Notes: generated by a model from the letters alone, not told the origin. A stretch of DNA of 64,000 nt from a beta proteobacterium CB (GCA_000342265.1 CP004348.1:1240001-1304000); one strand, 5' to 3'. Positions 46,193 to 54,413 are shown, counted from the stretch's first letter. Numbers and translations: made by a program.

Positions 46193-47101
46193 TTATGTAT
46201 CTTTTTTACGCCCTGACCTTGGCGCCTGTTGAACCACTCCGGGCCCCGGACTGACAATCACTTGAGTTTGAGCATTCGGCAACCTATTTAAGAGACTAGC
46301 GACAGTAACATTCTTCTCTTTAGCCTCCTGAATAATTTCATAAAGATCATCACCATTGATAGTCTCTCCTTCTTTAGCTATCACAATGGAGTCAATCTTG
46401 AAATGTGCCTCATCATAAGCGCCTGCCGATACAGCTGTTTTGATAATGTGCTCAACAGTGTCTTCACTTAGAACATCGCCCATCCCCTCGCCAAAAGAGA
46501 ATCTTTGCTTAATTTTACCGGGCAATGCGCGCATAGCCTCGATATTGATCACATCCATTTCACTAAAAGGAATGTGAAAATCACTATAGTTGATGAAAGG
46601 CCGGCGATCAATGCGCATCTGGAAATGGTAGTGCGGATGCTTGGCGTGCTGCGAAGTGGAATGACCCTGATAGTCGGATTCTGCGCAAGAAAATGCCCAT
46701 TCAAGATTTTTATATTTAATCGTTACCTCAAATAGTTTGACGCCATTACCCTCGCATGTAAGATCGTTGATGTTCTTGGCAAAATTTTCTTGATTTGCAA
46801 CCCAACGAAGAAAGCTCTGAATTTGGAAAAAACCGTACCGATGCGCAACAGTACGAAAATCTTTCTTATTAAATCCCTTTGGCTTTAAAAGCCAATGTAG
46901 ACATGGTGTCTTTTTGCTAAATGAGATGAGTGGTTTTGCACAAAGATAACAATGGCCCTTGTTAAAAAATTCAAGAAATCGCTGATATTCAGCTTTGCTA
47001 GCGCGAAAGCTTTCATCATTGCCATGAGCTCGTACATCCTCGGGCAATGCATCCAAGAACTTAGCGAAATACCTCCCCTTTGATTTCGCAGCTTCAGTCA
47101 T
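46193..47101 (-). CDS. Hypothetical protein with zinc-like and histidine-rich motifs
   Basis: This protein of about 302 residues has an N-terminal helical region and CYLCAKPLISFSKKTPCLHW, which may bind a metal. A histidine-rich central motif reads HAKHPHYHFQMRIDRRPF (about 160-175) and is followed by YSDFHIPFSEMDV. The C-terminus is Pro/Arg-rich. The HxH within HPHYHF recalls, but does not prove, a HUH-type arrangement. The start at ATG 47101 (MTEAAKSK) is preferred because the longer form from 47155 would add a hydrophobic segment without a ribosome binding site. Function is unknown; a small replication-type or nuclease-type role is possible. Confidence 0.6.
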   Translation of the reverse strand: MTEAAKSKGRYFAKFLDALPEDVRAHGNDESFRASKAEYQRFLEFFNKGHCYLCAKPLISFSKKTPCLHWLLKPKGFNKKDFRTVAHRYGFFQIQSFLRWVANQENFAKNINDLTCEGNGVKLFEVTIKYKNLEWAFSCAESDYQGHSTSQHAKHPHYHFQMRIDRRPFINYSDFHIPFSEMDVINIEAMRALPGKIKQRFSFGEGMGDVLSEDTVEHIIKTAVSAGAYDEAHFKIDSIVIAKEGETINGDDLYEIIQEAKEKNVTVASLLNRLPNAQTQVIVSPGPGVVQQAPRSGRKKDT

Positions 47102-47230
47102 GGCCTGGGTAAAAAATGAGATACATAAAAGGTAATATACGCTGCACGCCAGCACAAACTATATCTTGGCGATCTCCACCAGGAAAACTCTTGAAGTTCC
47201 TATTTTCAAACACCGAAACCAAAAGTGCAG

Positions 47231-47731
47231 TCATTCACGAGGCGTCAAAAAAGTCTCAAGCCCTGCAATTACATTCGCCTTATGCTCTAAGTCAAGACCA
47301 GACGTTCTATCTGTATCTTCTGTAATACTGACTCTCTTTAGCACTGTCTTATAGTCAATTCCGTGCGCCTCGCATACTTCTTTTAACGCTTCAAAATGGG
47401 CGGCAATGATTTTCTTCCACCCTGTCAGCAATTCCACATAACTGTCTCTTTTCTTGATGTCGCCTGTAATATGGTGATACGCCATTCCGAGCACATCACC
47501 TGCAGATAAAAATTCTAGTCGCCAATAATCATTGGCCCATAAGTAGCCCATGAGATGGAGATGCTCCAAAGCATCTATGAACTGAACATCCATCATGGAG
47601 TACGTCTTCCAAGGAATTGCCGCTTTAATGCGCAACGATTCCAATTCATTATCAGCATGGGCGTAGGCCGCTGCCGCAAGTCCTCTACTGGTCATCCCCT
47701 CATAAGCTGCGCTTAATGGTCTTTGATTCAT
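47231..47731 (-). CDS. Hypothetical protein
   Basis: This 166-residue protein has no recognised family. It is helical, soluble and lacks a signal. Its start overlaps the upstream gene (47728-48075) by 4 bases, so it is the last cistron of the leftward series from 49487. Such series are typical of integrase-linked island maintenance genes. Confidence 0.65.
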   Translation of the reverse strand: MNQRPLSAAYEGMTSRGLAAAAYAHADNELESLRIKAAIPWKTYSMMDVQFIDALEHLHLMGYLWANDYWRLEFLSAGDVLGMAYHHITGDIKKRDSYVELLTGWKKIIAAHFEALKEVCEAHGIDYKTVLKRVSITEDTDRTSGLDLEHKANVIAGLETFLTPRE

Positions 47732-48075
47732 TTTTTAAGTTTCCTCATTTTATTTACTTGATCGATTACTTCCACCCGACGCTGTAGCTCACAAGTCTCA
47801 TGGGCTTTGCGCACCATGTCTAAGACATAAGCTAAGCGCGTTCCATCTTGTGTATCAATGCGCCCCATCCTCATATCTCTATAAACCCTGGCCATCTCCA
47901 TACGGATGGTTTCAGCATCATTGAGCCTGATCTTGCTTATGCTATTAAGGGGGGTGGGGTCTAGGAGTTCGCCGCCTGCCAGTTGGCTTTGCGGCTGATC
48001 TTCCGACCCATACCCTTCCCCAGAATTCAACTTTTGGTTAGTCGCATCCAATGACACTATTTGGGCCTCCCTCAT
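47728..48075 (-). CDS. Hypothetical protein
   Basis: This 115-residue, charged, helical protein is of unknown function (ISKIRLNDAETIRMEMARVY, then RDMRMGRIDTQDGTRLAY). The segment is reminiscent of helical accessory proteins of phage or plasmid genes annotated as hypothetical. It is coupled to the following gene by a 4-base overlap and separated from the upstream gene by 2 bases. Confidence 0.68.
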   Translation of the reverse strand: MREAQIVSLDATNQKLNSGEGYGSEDQPQSQLAGGELLDPTPLNSISKIRLNDAETIRMEMARVYRDMRMGRIDTQDGTRLAYVLDMVRKAHETCELQRRVEVIDQVNKMRKLKK

Positions 48076-48077
48076 GC

Positions 48078-48515
48078 CTAAACCTCTAATAATGAGGCTT
48101 GAGAATTTGTGTGGCCTACTGCATCTTCTTCAATAATCGGCACGTCCGAGGTAAATGCATCATCCCCCATATCACAACCGGCAATACGACAAACAGTTTG
48201 CGCCTTCTCATAGACAGCTTTAATTTGGGTCAGATGACTTATGTCTATATATTCGGCCTTCGAAATATCTCCCCAATGCTCGCCAATGGCATCTACGAGC
48301 TCACCTAATTCAGCGCGCATTACTTGACCCATCCGGGCCGTATGGTTAACTTCAATGAGATTCATTTGTTCAGCCAATATTTTTATATGAAGTCTATTGA
48401 GCTTGATCAGATTTGCTTCCCCACTATTCACAGATGATTGCTCGAGATGAACCTCATCCAAGTCATGATCAATGAAATAGGCTAGTTCGTAAATCTTAGT
48501 TAATTGCTGAGTCAT
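48078..48515 (-). CDS. Hypothetical protein
   Basis: This 145-residue, mostly helical, acidic protein (ELAYFIDHDLDEVHLEQSSV) is of unknown function. It sits between a winged-helix protein upstream (26-base gap) and the 115-residue hypothetical downstream (2-base gap) in one leftward operon. Confidence 0.65.
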   Translation of the reverse strand: MTQQLTKIYELAYFIDHDLDEVHLEQSSVNSGEANLIKLNRLHIKILAEQMNLIEVNHTARMGQVMRAELGELVDAIGEHWGDISKAEYIDISHLTQIKAVYEKAQTVCRIAGCDMGDDAFTSDVPIIEEDAVGHTNSQASLLEV

Positions 48516-48541
48516 TTTTATTCCCTATAAGGTAATTGAAT

Positions 48542-49231
48542 TTAGTTGTTGCGCAGATTGTCTAGTTCCATCTGATTCAAACGCTTTTGATTTAACGCCA
48601 TCCAATTCATTGGATAAGTTTTCCCACTCTTCAATGGGTTGTTTAGCTGTATATATGGCATATCTAAGTAGCTCCCAATAATTGGGGATGCATGAGATGA
48701 AATTTCTGTATTCCGAGTATTCCCATTCACCCCTTTAGATGGCCTGGGTTTAGTCTTTTTTGACGGGCATTCCCATTTTTGAGCTTGCTCCCTCCCAATC
48801 TTCGACCCCTCATTTTTTTTCAACGCAGGACTCCAATTGCGATATGCATGACCCGCAAATTGATTTAAGAATTGCCTATCAGACTTATTGATAGGTTTCC
48901 AAGTGATTGCAAATAAGCTACATACGCCGCTAAGACTTCCTCCTCGCCGCGTTTGATAGATAAAACCATGTGCTATCAACTCCTTTATTGCCTTGGTCAT
49001 GGTGTTTTTAGATAGACCCCTATTAATGGCAGTTTTGGCTGATATGAATATGGATCCGTTATTGTTGCCTCTATAAAAATGAAGCACCTCAACAAGCATA
49101 GCTCTGGCTGAGTAGCTCAAATCCTTATAGGCAGCACTATTTAGAACCTCTGAGGGTATCTGCACGAATGGTTCAATCTGCTTCGGAGGATGTGACTGAG
49201 CGACACCCCTACGGTGTTTATCTTCAGCCAT
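48542..49231 (-). CDS. Winged-helix DNA-binding protein, replication/maintenance type
   Basis: The protein of about 229 residues has a winged-helix region in its N-terminal half (LSYSARAMLVEVLHFYRGNN, ISAKTAINRGLSKNTMTKAI, then KELIAHGFIYQTRRG). This pattern is seen in helix-turn-helix proteins of integrative elements and plasmid replication proteins. A basic, low-complexity C-terminal half follows. Start ATG 49229-49231 is preferred because GGAGG lies 6 bases upstream, inside the overlapping end of the preceding HTH gene; ATG 49246 is an alternative. Role in element replication or regulation is inferred. Confidence 0.68.
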   Translation of the reverse strand: MAEDKHRRGVAQSHPPKQIEPFVQIPSEVLNSAAYKDLSYSARAMLVEVLHFYRGNNNGSIFISAKTAINRGLSKNTMTKAIKELIAHGFIYQTRRGGSLSGVCSLFAITWKPINKSDRQFLNQFAGHAYRNWSPALKKNEGSKIGREQAQKWECPSKKTKPRPSKGVNGNTRNTEISSHASPIIGSYLDMPYIQLNNPLKSGKTYPMNWMALNQKRLNQMELDNLRNN

Positions 49232-49487
49232 GGGACGCCTCCGCATACCCGCTGGCTTGATATTCCACAGCCTCTTTGCTGATGTGGTTACGTAACTCTA
49301 CCCCCAAGGATCCGCCATTCAAAAGTTTGGCAATCTCGGAGATGGGCCACAATAGGCGTCCACCTACTTTTATAGGTCTGATGCCGTAACAATGGCCTGT
49401 TAGGCAATGGTTCTTTCTGATTGTTTTTGCTGAGCACTTTAACGATTTGGCGAGCTCTTGCGTTGTTACTACTTTTTGCAAATCCAT
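49224..49487 (-). CDS. AlpA/MerR-like excisionase-type HTH protein
   Basis: This 87-residue protein has a small winged HTH (VVTTQELAKSLKCSAKTIRK) and a short wing-like region (IRPIKVGGRLLWPISEIAKL). This is the size and form of AlpA-type activators and excisionases of P4-like elements. Its end overlaps the start of the winged-helix gene. The TGTAATT repeats lie upstream. It may regulate the operon or act in excision with the integrase. Confidence 0.72.
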   Translation of the reverse strand: MDLQKVVTTQELAKSLKCSAKTIRKNHCLTGHCYGIRPIKVGGRLLWPISEIAKLLNGGSLGVELRNHISKEAVEYQASGYAEASHG

Positions 49488-49566
49488 GATGATTTACTCC
49501 TCTATACATTTCCCGATGTGCCGGTATGTGTATGACGATATTCATCATGAATCTTTATGTCATTTT

Positions 49567-49646
49567 TGTAATTTGGTGTAATTAATACCTTTTAAACCCT
49601 TATAAATCAATGGGTTATATTGCATGAGTGTAATTTGGTGTAATTA
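49567..49646. repeat. Two 18-bp direct repeats with TGTAATT pairs (iteron-like)
   Basis: TGTAATTTGGTGTAATTA occurs twice without mismatch (49567-49584 and 49629-49646). Each copy has TGTAATT twice, 10 bases apart. The four copies lie in the 156-bp region between the 252-residue gene and the AlpA-like gene. They may be operators or a replication/partition site. Confidence 0.6.
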
Positions 49647-50402
49647 TTTTTTAGACTTTCCACCAATGTGAATCATCCGGCCAATCATCATGGATTGAAT
49701 TGATTGTGCAGGAGAATTTTTCTTAAGCTTTTCAGCACCTCTAATGGCATTCTGAATTGTATTTTTACTAATTGGATAATCGGGATTTTTTTGATTCCAT
49801 ATTCGAATAATTTCATCGTTGCTAACACTTGCAATCATCACTCTAATCCATCCATTGCGAGTAGCAATGTCGGTGTATGGTGGCGCCGAATAAACGTCTA
49901 TTTTCGGCAAAAATTCTGCGGCAATTTTGTGCGCGTTAAATCCCTTCTCAACACCTCTTTTTTCAATCTCCGAAAAATCCTCTTGAAGATGTTCATCAAA
50001 AATACAGTAACTAGCTACACCAAGCAATCGAAATGAGTCCAGCAGATGAGATATATCAACCTGAGTCATATCACCACCCAGAATCTTAGCTCTCTCGACT
50101 CTACAATGCAGGGAATGTAAAGCTTGTCGCGCTGACACATAGGCCCCAAGTAATTGGCGTTTTTCAGGAGATTCGTAGGCTTTTTTCAAGGCAGCCAAAT
50201 TATCCGAATCTCGTAGACTTGACTTACAGCCCTCTACATCAATCTTTACCCCAAGCCTTTTAGCTGCGCTTTTATATAGATTTATTGCCTCAGCTAACGC
50301 ATCGTCTAGCTTATCCCGAATTAGTGATGTGTTTAGAGAAGGATCCTTACCATTACTTGTGCCGGGCAGATTCTTCTCACGACTCTTATGTTGTTTTTTC
50401 AT
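49644..50402 (-). CDS. Hypothetical protein of integrase-linked island
   Basis: This 252-residue, lysine-rich, helical protein without signal peptide has no recognised function. It contains ISKNTIQNAIRGAEKLKKNS near the C-terminus, which could be a small HTH. It lies between the toxin-antitoxin cluster (7 bases downstream of the HigA-like gene) and the repeats at 49567-49646. The last bases overlap the second repeat, so its expression and the repeat region are tied. Confidence 0.65.
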   Translation of the reverse strand: MKKQHKSREKNLPGTSNGKDPSLNTSLIRDKLDDALAEAINLYKSAAKRLGVKIDVEGCKSSLRDSDNLAALKKAYESPEKRQLLGAYVSARQALHSLHCRVERAKILGGDMTQVDISHLLDSFRLLGVASYCIFDEHLQEDFSEIEKRGVEKGFNAHKIAAEFLPKIDVYSAPPYTDIATRNGWIRVMIASVSNDEIIRIWNQKNPDYPISKNTIQNAIRGAEKLKKNSPAQSIQSMMIGRMIHIGGKSKK

Positions 50403-50408
50403 AAGACG

Positions 50409-50693
50409 TTAAGCCTCTTTACCGTTGGCCACCAAACGCTTAATCTTCGGAATGCCGCTCTTCTTGGCCTGCGACAAATCCCATTGCAGCTGCATACCAA
50501 GCCACAAGTCGGGTGAAGTGCCAAGCCATGCGGATAGCCTGAGCGCCATGTCCGCAGAGATTCCCGCTTTTCCATTCAATATCTTGGAAAAAGTGGAGCG
50601 CGAGACTTTCAATTGCTCAGCCGCATCTGTTAACGTTAAATTCTCAGGCACCCATTCCCGCAACACTTCGCTAGGGTGAGATGGATTACGCAT
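50409..50693 (-). CDS. HigA-family antitoxin (XRE helix-turn-helix)
   Basis: This 94-residue protein of the addiction-module antidote HigA type has the signature MRNPSHPSEVLREWVPENLT. An HTH follows (LTDAAEQLKVSRSTFSKILN, then GKAGISADMALRLSAWLGTS). HigA antitoxins neutralise HigB RelE-type RNases and repress their operon. No separate HigB is present; the only toxin-like gene nearby is at 50979, which already has its own antidote. It overlaps the antidote gene at 50686 by 8 bases. Confidence 0.86.
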   Translation of the reverse strand: MRNPSHPSEVLREWVPENLTLTDAAEQLKVSRSTFSKILNGKAGISADMALRLSAWLGTSPDLWLGMQLQWDLSQAKKSGIPKIKRLVANGKEA

Positions 50694-50982
50694 GAAGCTC
50701 AGCTACACTCAACCGTAAACCAACGGAATGCAAGATTCTATTCATGGTGTCTAGCGTAGGGTTACCGCCCTCAGCCAATGACTTAAACAATGTTTTTTCT
50801 CCCAATGACGCGCAACGGGCTACCTCTGCCATGCCACGCGCTTTAGCCACTTGACGCAATGCCACCAATAGCGCTCCTTGATCTTCTAACTCCATGACGG
50901 CATCCAAATACGCTACCGCCTCTTTTGGGTCAGTTAGCGAAAGAGTTAGACTGTCCTCATAGCTTTTATCTCGTTTGCTCAT
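50686..50982 (-). CDS. Addiction-module antidote protein (XRE-like)
   Basis: This 98-residue protein has an N-terminal tail (LTDPKEAVAYLDAVMELEDQ) and an HTH (LVALRQVAKARGMAEVARCA, then SLGEKTLFKSLAEGG). It matches the antidote paired with RelE/ParE-type killer proteins. Its start overlaps the end of the toxin gene by 4 bases, so toxin is translated first, as in HigBA-like modules. Confidence 0.87.
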   Translation of the reverse strand: MSKRDKSYEDSLTLSLTDPKEAVAYLDAVMELEDQGALLVALRQVAKARGMAEVARCASLGEKTLFKSLAEGGNPTLDTMNRILHSVGLRLSVAELHA

Positions 50983-51302
50983 GGCTTACCTCGTTTTTTC
51001 CAGTCTTCCAAATACTCAATAGCTTGCTTAATAGCTCGGTCTTGGTCGCTCTTATCGCTGCCGCATAGTAATAGAACAATCTCATCACCTTGCCTACTTA
51101 AATACACCCGGTAACCCGGGCCGTAATCAAGCTTTAATTCTTGAACTCCTGCACGCAATGCTTTGCAGTCTCCAAAGTTTCCGGCTTTCACTCTGGCCAA
51201 GCGGGCGCGAATCTTTGCCCTTGCTTGAATGTCCTTTAAGCCATGAAGCCAATCTTCAAAAGGCGCCTTGCCTTGCGTATCGGTGTATATTCTGAGCTTC
51301 AT
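50979..51302 (-). CDS. RelE/ParE-type toxin (addiction-module killer)
   Basis: This 107-residue protein has the pattern FEDWLHGLKDIQARAKIRAR and YGPGYRVYLSRQGDEIVLLL of RelE/ParE superfamily killer proteins of the HigB type. These usually act as ribosome-dependent mRNA endonucleases. It lies directly downstream of the integrase gene (26 bases) and upstream of two antitoxin genes, so it stabilises the island after integration. Confidence 0.87.
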   Translation of the reverse strand: MKLRIYTDTQGKAPFEDWLHGLKDIQARAKIRARLARVKAGNFGDCKALRAGVQELKLDYGPGYRVYLSRQGDEIVLLLCGSDKSDQDRAIKQAIEYLEDWKKRGKP

Positions 51303-51328
51303 TATAGTATCTTTTAGAATACCGTCAA

Positions 51329-52684
51329 TTAATTTGTACCGCCAACCACTTTAAGTAGCTGTGAGCCATCCTGAGGCTTAAATTCAATACCTGCCTGCTC
51401 CAAAATCCAAGCCTCATATTTGGTATGCCAAATAGCCAACAATTCAATAGGGCGTGATATGTAGTGCTTCTCAGCGGTTGCACTGGGCTTATGCCCTTTA
51501 ATTTCAGCAACAACCCCAATCGGCATTTCTACCCACTCAGCCAATGAAGCAAAAGTGCGGCGTAATCCATGAATGGTTACAGGTGGCAACTGTGCAAGAC
51601 TTAAAGCGCGATGATGAGAAACGCTTGGGTCAGCGTATCTTCCATCCTTAGATAGGGGGCTACTAAACACCCATTCATTACGCCTTGGTAAATTCTCAAT
51701 AAGGCTTTTTAAATATGGAGTAAGAGGTATTTTTCTACCCTGCTCCTCCACCTTGTCTTTGAGCCACAAGGCATTCCATTGAAAATCAACATCAACCCAT
51801 TTCAGATTTGCCATTTCTTCCCGCCGCGCACCCGTCAAGATTACGGCCTGCAGGTAGACTTTAGCAACTTTGCTATTTAAGGAATTAACTGCTTTGAACC
51901 AAGGCTTTAACTGGGCGCGCTGCAATACATCGAAGCGCTTGTTTTTACGACTGGGCACTTCATCGCGCAACTCTTTGCCCTCTACTGCGTTCACATCAAT
52001 AATTTTTAGACACTCAGGCCGAATTGCACACCAACGCCAAAAAGCTCTAAACATTTCGAAACCTTGGCGAGCATTATTTGCCCTCGTTGCGGCTTCCTCT
52101 TTTTGCCAATCCTTTAGGACGTCGGCATTAATGTCAGCCATGCGCATAGACATGAGGGGATATAAAACACCTGCCTTAGTTTTTTCTTTACTGCGCTTTC
52201 TATTTTCGCCACCCGCCTGAGATAAATTCTCATGGTCTTTGAGGTGCCTCGCACCCCACTTCTTACCGCGTTCTATATGAGGGCGCGTCATCTTATCTTT
52301 TTGATACTCAAGATATTCATTCCAAACTTCACTAACCAAAAGCTCTTTGTTCTTTTCTTCGGCCTTCTTTGCCTGTGCCTGTTTTTCCTTGGCTTTGACA
52401 AGCTCTCTAGGGTCTATGCCTTGATCGGTTAATGCTTTGAGGCGGGTTGCCTCTGTTTGAGCTTGGCTAATTGTGTAGGTACGCGTATCACCTATGGTCA
52501 GTCGCGTGGGGGATAGGGCCCCACCTATTCTTGATTCAAAGATATAAGTCTTTTTCCCTGTTGCCGTAACTCTAAGCCCCAATGAGGGCGTTTTAGCATC
52601 CCAATGGAAGCTTTGTTGCTTGCCTTTTTCGCATTCAAAGCTATCTACCCTCCCAGCTGTGAAATTCACTTTTTTAGCCATCAT
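51329..52684 (-). CDS. Tyrosine integrase (P4/DUF4102 type)
   Basis: This 451-residue site-specific recombinase has an N-terminal DUF4102-like arm-binding domain (SLGLRVTATGKKTYIFESRI), a core-binding domain and a C-terminal catalytic domain. Catalytic residues are Arg 287 (TGARREEMANL), His372-x-x-Arg375 (IHGLRRTFASL), His 398 (IKGHKPSATA) and the nucleophile Tyr 408 (EKHYIS). It sits next to attR and transcribes away from it. A likely arm site at 52693-52716 lies 8 bases before its start, so it may be self-regulated. The matching tRNA-fMet repeats identify its att site. Confidence 0.95.
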   Translation of the reverse strand: MMAKKVNFTAGRVDSFECEKGKQQSFHWDAKTPSLGLRVTATGKKTYIFESRIGGALSPTRLTIGDTRTYTISQAQTEATRLKALTDQGIDPRELVKAKEKQAQAKKAEEKNKELLVSEVWNEYLEYQKDKMTRPHIERGKKWGARHLKDHENLSQAGGENRKRSKEKTKAGVLYPLMSMRMADINADVLKDWQKEEAATRANNARQGFEMFRAFWRWCAIRPECLKIIDVNAVEGKELRDEVPSRKNKRFDVLQRAQLKPWFKAVNSLNSKVAKVYLQAVILTGARREEMANLKWVDVDFQWNALWLKDKVEEQGRKIPLTPYLKSLIENLPRRNEWVFSSPLSKDGRYADPSVSHHRALSLAQLPPVTIHGLRRTFASLAEWVEMPIGVVAEIKGHKPSATAEKHYISRPIELLAIWHTKYEAWILEQAGIEFKPQDGSQLLKVVGGTN

Positions 52685-52692
52685 CTAAAATC

Positions 52693-52716
52693 CGTAGACA
52701 TATCGTAGACAAATAA
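52693..52716 (+). repeat. Putative integrase arm-type site, right end
   Basis: This site differs from 17369-17392 at one of 24 positions and has the same orientation and the same doubled CGTAGAC. It lies between the integrase start and attR and may also act as an int operator. Confidence 0.6.
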
Positions 52717-52838
52717 TAGCAAAATAGGGAAATATAAATCAACCCGAAAAATATACAAAAATCCTTAAATCATTGTATTTAAAGAGTTTTATGGTTAACA
52801 AGGGAATATAGAGTAATACGGGTAAACCCTATTATATG

Positions 52839-52888
<50 letters not shown>

Positions 52889-52900
52889 GATTTACGCTCT

Positions 52901-52927
52901 AAGCCCTTATTTTTAAGGGCTTTTTGC
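52901..52927 (+). terminator. Original terminator of tRNA-fMet, displaced
   Basis: AAGCCCTTA (52901-52909) pairs with TAAGGGCTT (52914-52922), and a T-rich tail follows. It lies 13 bases after the remnant CCA, so it originally ended the tRNA transcript and now lies 35 kb away. Confidence 0.78.
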
Positions 52928-53053
52928 TTTTCTGGGCTTTGACAAGCAACTCAAAAGCATCAAAGTGATTAGTTTGATGAATTCAGATCCCCTACTTTGC
53001 TTGATCATGACTCAATATTCTAATCAGATCAAGCCCAATCAAGGAACTTAGCT

Positions 53054-53260
53054 GTGACAGATAAATCCACTCTAGAGCGCTCAAAAAAGCTGAAAGCTAA
53101 GGAGCCAAATTCTATAGCTGATGATGCCAATAGCAAGCCTATTGATATCAATCAGGCTTCTACTGAAAAACATGAGGCTAGCCGCCCCATAAGAGTCGCC
53201 AAAAGTAAGCGCGAGATTATGGAAGAGTTAAGTCGTGAACGATTCCCCTGGGAGGAGTAG
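53054..53260 (+). CDS. Small charged hypothetical protein
   Basis: This 68-residue protein starts at GTG 53054 after AAGGAA. The sequence is highly charged and probably disordered (ERSKKLKAKEPNSIADDANS), ending in SREIMEELSRERFPWEE-like residues. No family was recognised. It lies just outside attR, so it is core genome. A terminator follows at 53281. Confidence 0.6.
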   Translation: MTDKSTLERSKKLKAKEPNSIADDANSKPIDINQASTEKHEASRPIRVAKSKREIMEELSRERFPWEE

Positions 53261-53280
53261 TTTATTAATCGACCAATGAA

Positions 53281-53303
53281 AAACCGCCCGAGGGCGGTTT
53301 TTT
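53281..53303. terminator. Bidirectional terminator
   Basis: AAACCGCCC pairs with GGGCGGTTT around a minimal loop and has T runs on both strands. It lies between the small protein gene and the convergent membrane-protein gene. Confidence 0.85.
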
Positions 53304-53320
53304 AATCCTTTGATGCCTTC

Positions 53321-53962
53321 TTAATGCGTATGTCCCTGTGGGCTCATCTGCTTTTTACTGGAATTACCACTTGGCATGCTTCCACTGTTCATCATTTGCT
53401 GATGCATTCCTTTCATCTCTTCATGCATTTCTGGATGACAGAACTCATGATCAGAGCTACTACTAGCGCTACCCATTTGATGGGTGCTAGTACCCTTGTA
53501 ACCAAGCAAGGAAGGATCAAGCATGCCAGCGATCATAGCGATGTGCCCAAACACTAAAAATAATGCAACGCAAATCGCATGAATTTTCAGCTTACCCATT
53601 TGGTCTAAGGCCCTGTTCACAAAACCAAACTCCTGCAAGGCAATCCAAATTAAAGGCAGCCCCCCGATCAAATAAGTAGCTACCGCAATCACATCAATGG
53701 CGGTACGCCATTCATTATTCTTGGTTATAGGTAGCACCGCAGTAGTCATTAAATAAGCAATTACGCCAATGAAATATAAACCAACTGTCGTGCCGGCAAA
53801 TCGATTTAGGTGATAGACGAAGCCGTCAAATTTTCTAGTAAACAGGATATACAGCTCCGTGATTGCCAAAGTTTCAGCAAGCACAATCGGTATCGCCATA
53901 AAGATTAAGAGGTTCCAAGGCTGATTGTCAGCCAATAGCTCCATATAGTGAGTCATATTCAT
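53321..53962 (-). CDS. Membrane protein with His/Met-rich C-terminus
   Basis: This 213-residue inner-membrane protein has four or five hydrophobic segments (NLLIFMAIPIVLAETLAITE, GLYFIGVIAYLMTTAVLPI, VIAVATYLIGGLPLIWIAL, IHAICVALFLVFGHIAMIAG). The soluble tail is rich in His and Met (HEFCHPEMHEEMKGMHQQMM, SPQGHTH) and likely binds copper or another soft metal. No named family is assigned; it may be a metal-handling permease. The secreted HDHCQ-containing protein at 54021 lies 58 bases upstream on the same strand. Confidence 0.75.
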   Translation of the reverse strand: MNMTHYMELLADNQPWNLLIFMAIPIVLAETLAITELYILFTRKFDGFVYHLNRFAGTTVGLYFIGVIAYLMTTAVLPITKNNEWRTAIDVIAVATYLIGGLPLIWIALQEFGFVNRALDQMGKLKIHAICVALFLVFGHIAMIAGMLDPSLLGYKGTSTHQMGSASSSSDHEFCHPEMHEEMKGMHQQMMNSGSMPSGNSSKKQMSPQGHTH

Positions 53963-54020
53963 TACTGTTCTCCAAAACGGAAATTATCAAAAGGCAACTA
54001 AATGCCACAATCAAAAGTGA

Positions 54021-54356
54021 TTACAGGTAATTTCTGGGAGGTTTGTAAATGGACTCGGCAACATTAGATGTGGGTCTTGAAATATCGCTATGCAAGTAGA
54101 CGTCGACCTGCTTGGCCGAAAAAAATTCAGGCGAAGCCGTCAGAATTGCAACTACCGCACAGCAATAATGGGCGGCACTAGGATTGCTACTCGACTTACC
54201 ATCTTCAGCATGATTGACTGATCCCACCTCTTGGCAATGATCATGCCCGGTGACCATTACTGTGGTGCTTGCTGCATTGAAATCGACAGGCATCATCGCA
54301 GCACTGATTTGGCTGACAAAAAGGCTGATAAATAGAAATGCGATGAATTTCTTCAT
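54021..54356 (-). CDS. Secreted hypothetical protein with HDHC and HYCC motifs
   Basis: This 111-residue protein has an N-terminal signal peptide (FIAFLFISLFVSQISAAMMP). A His/Cys stretch (TGHDHCQEVGSVNHAEDG, then SAAHYCC) suggests a metal-binding periplasmic protein. It lies just upstream of, and in the same direction as, the His/Met-rich membrane protein, suggesting a shared metal-related role. No characterised family was recognised. Confidence 0.68.
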   Translation of the reverse strand: MKKFIAFLFISLFVSQISAAMMPVDFNAASTTVMVTGHDHCQEVGSVNHAEDGKSSSNPSAAHYCCAVVAILTASPEFFSAKQVDVYLHSDISRPTSNVAESIYKPPRNYL

Positions 54357-54413
54357 ACCCCCAGTTTACGCCGAATATTAAAATGGATAGAGCGCAAGAC
54401 CAAACCACCTTCC

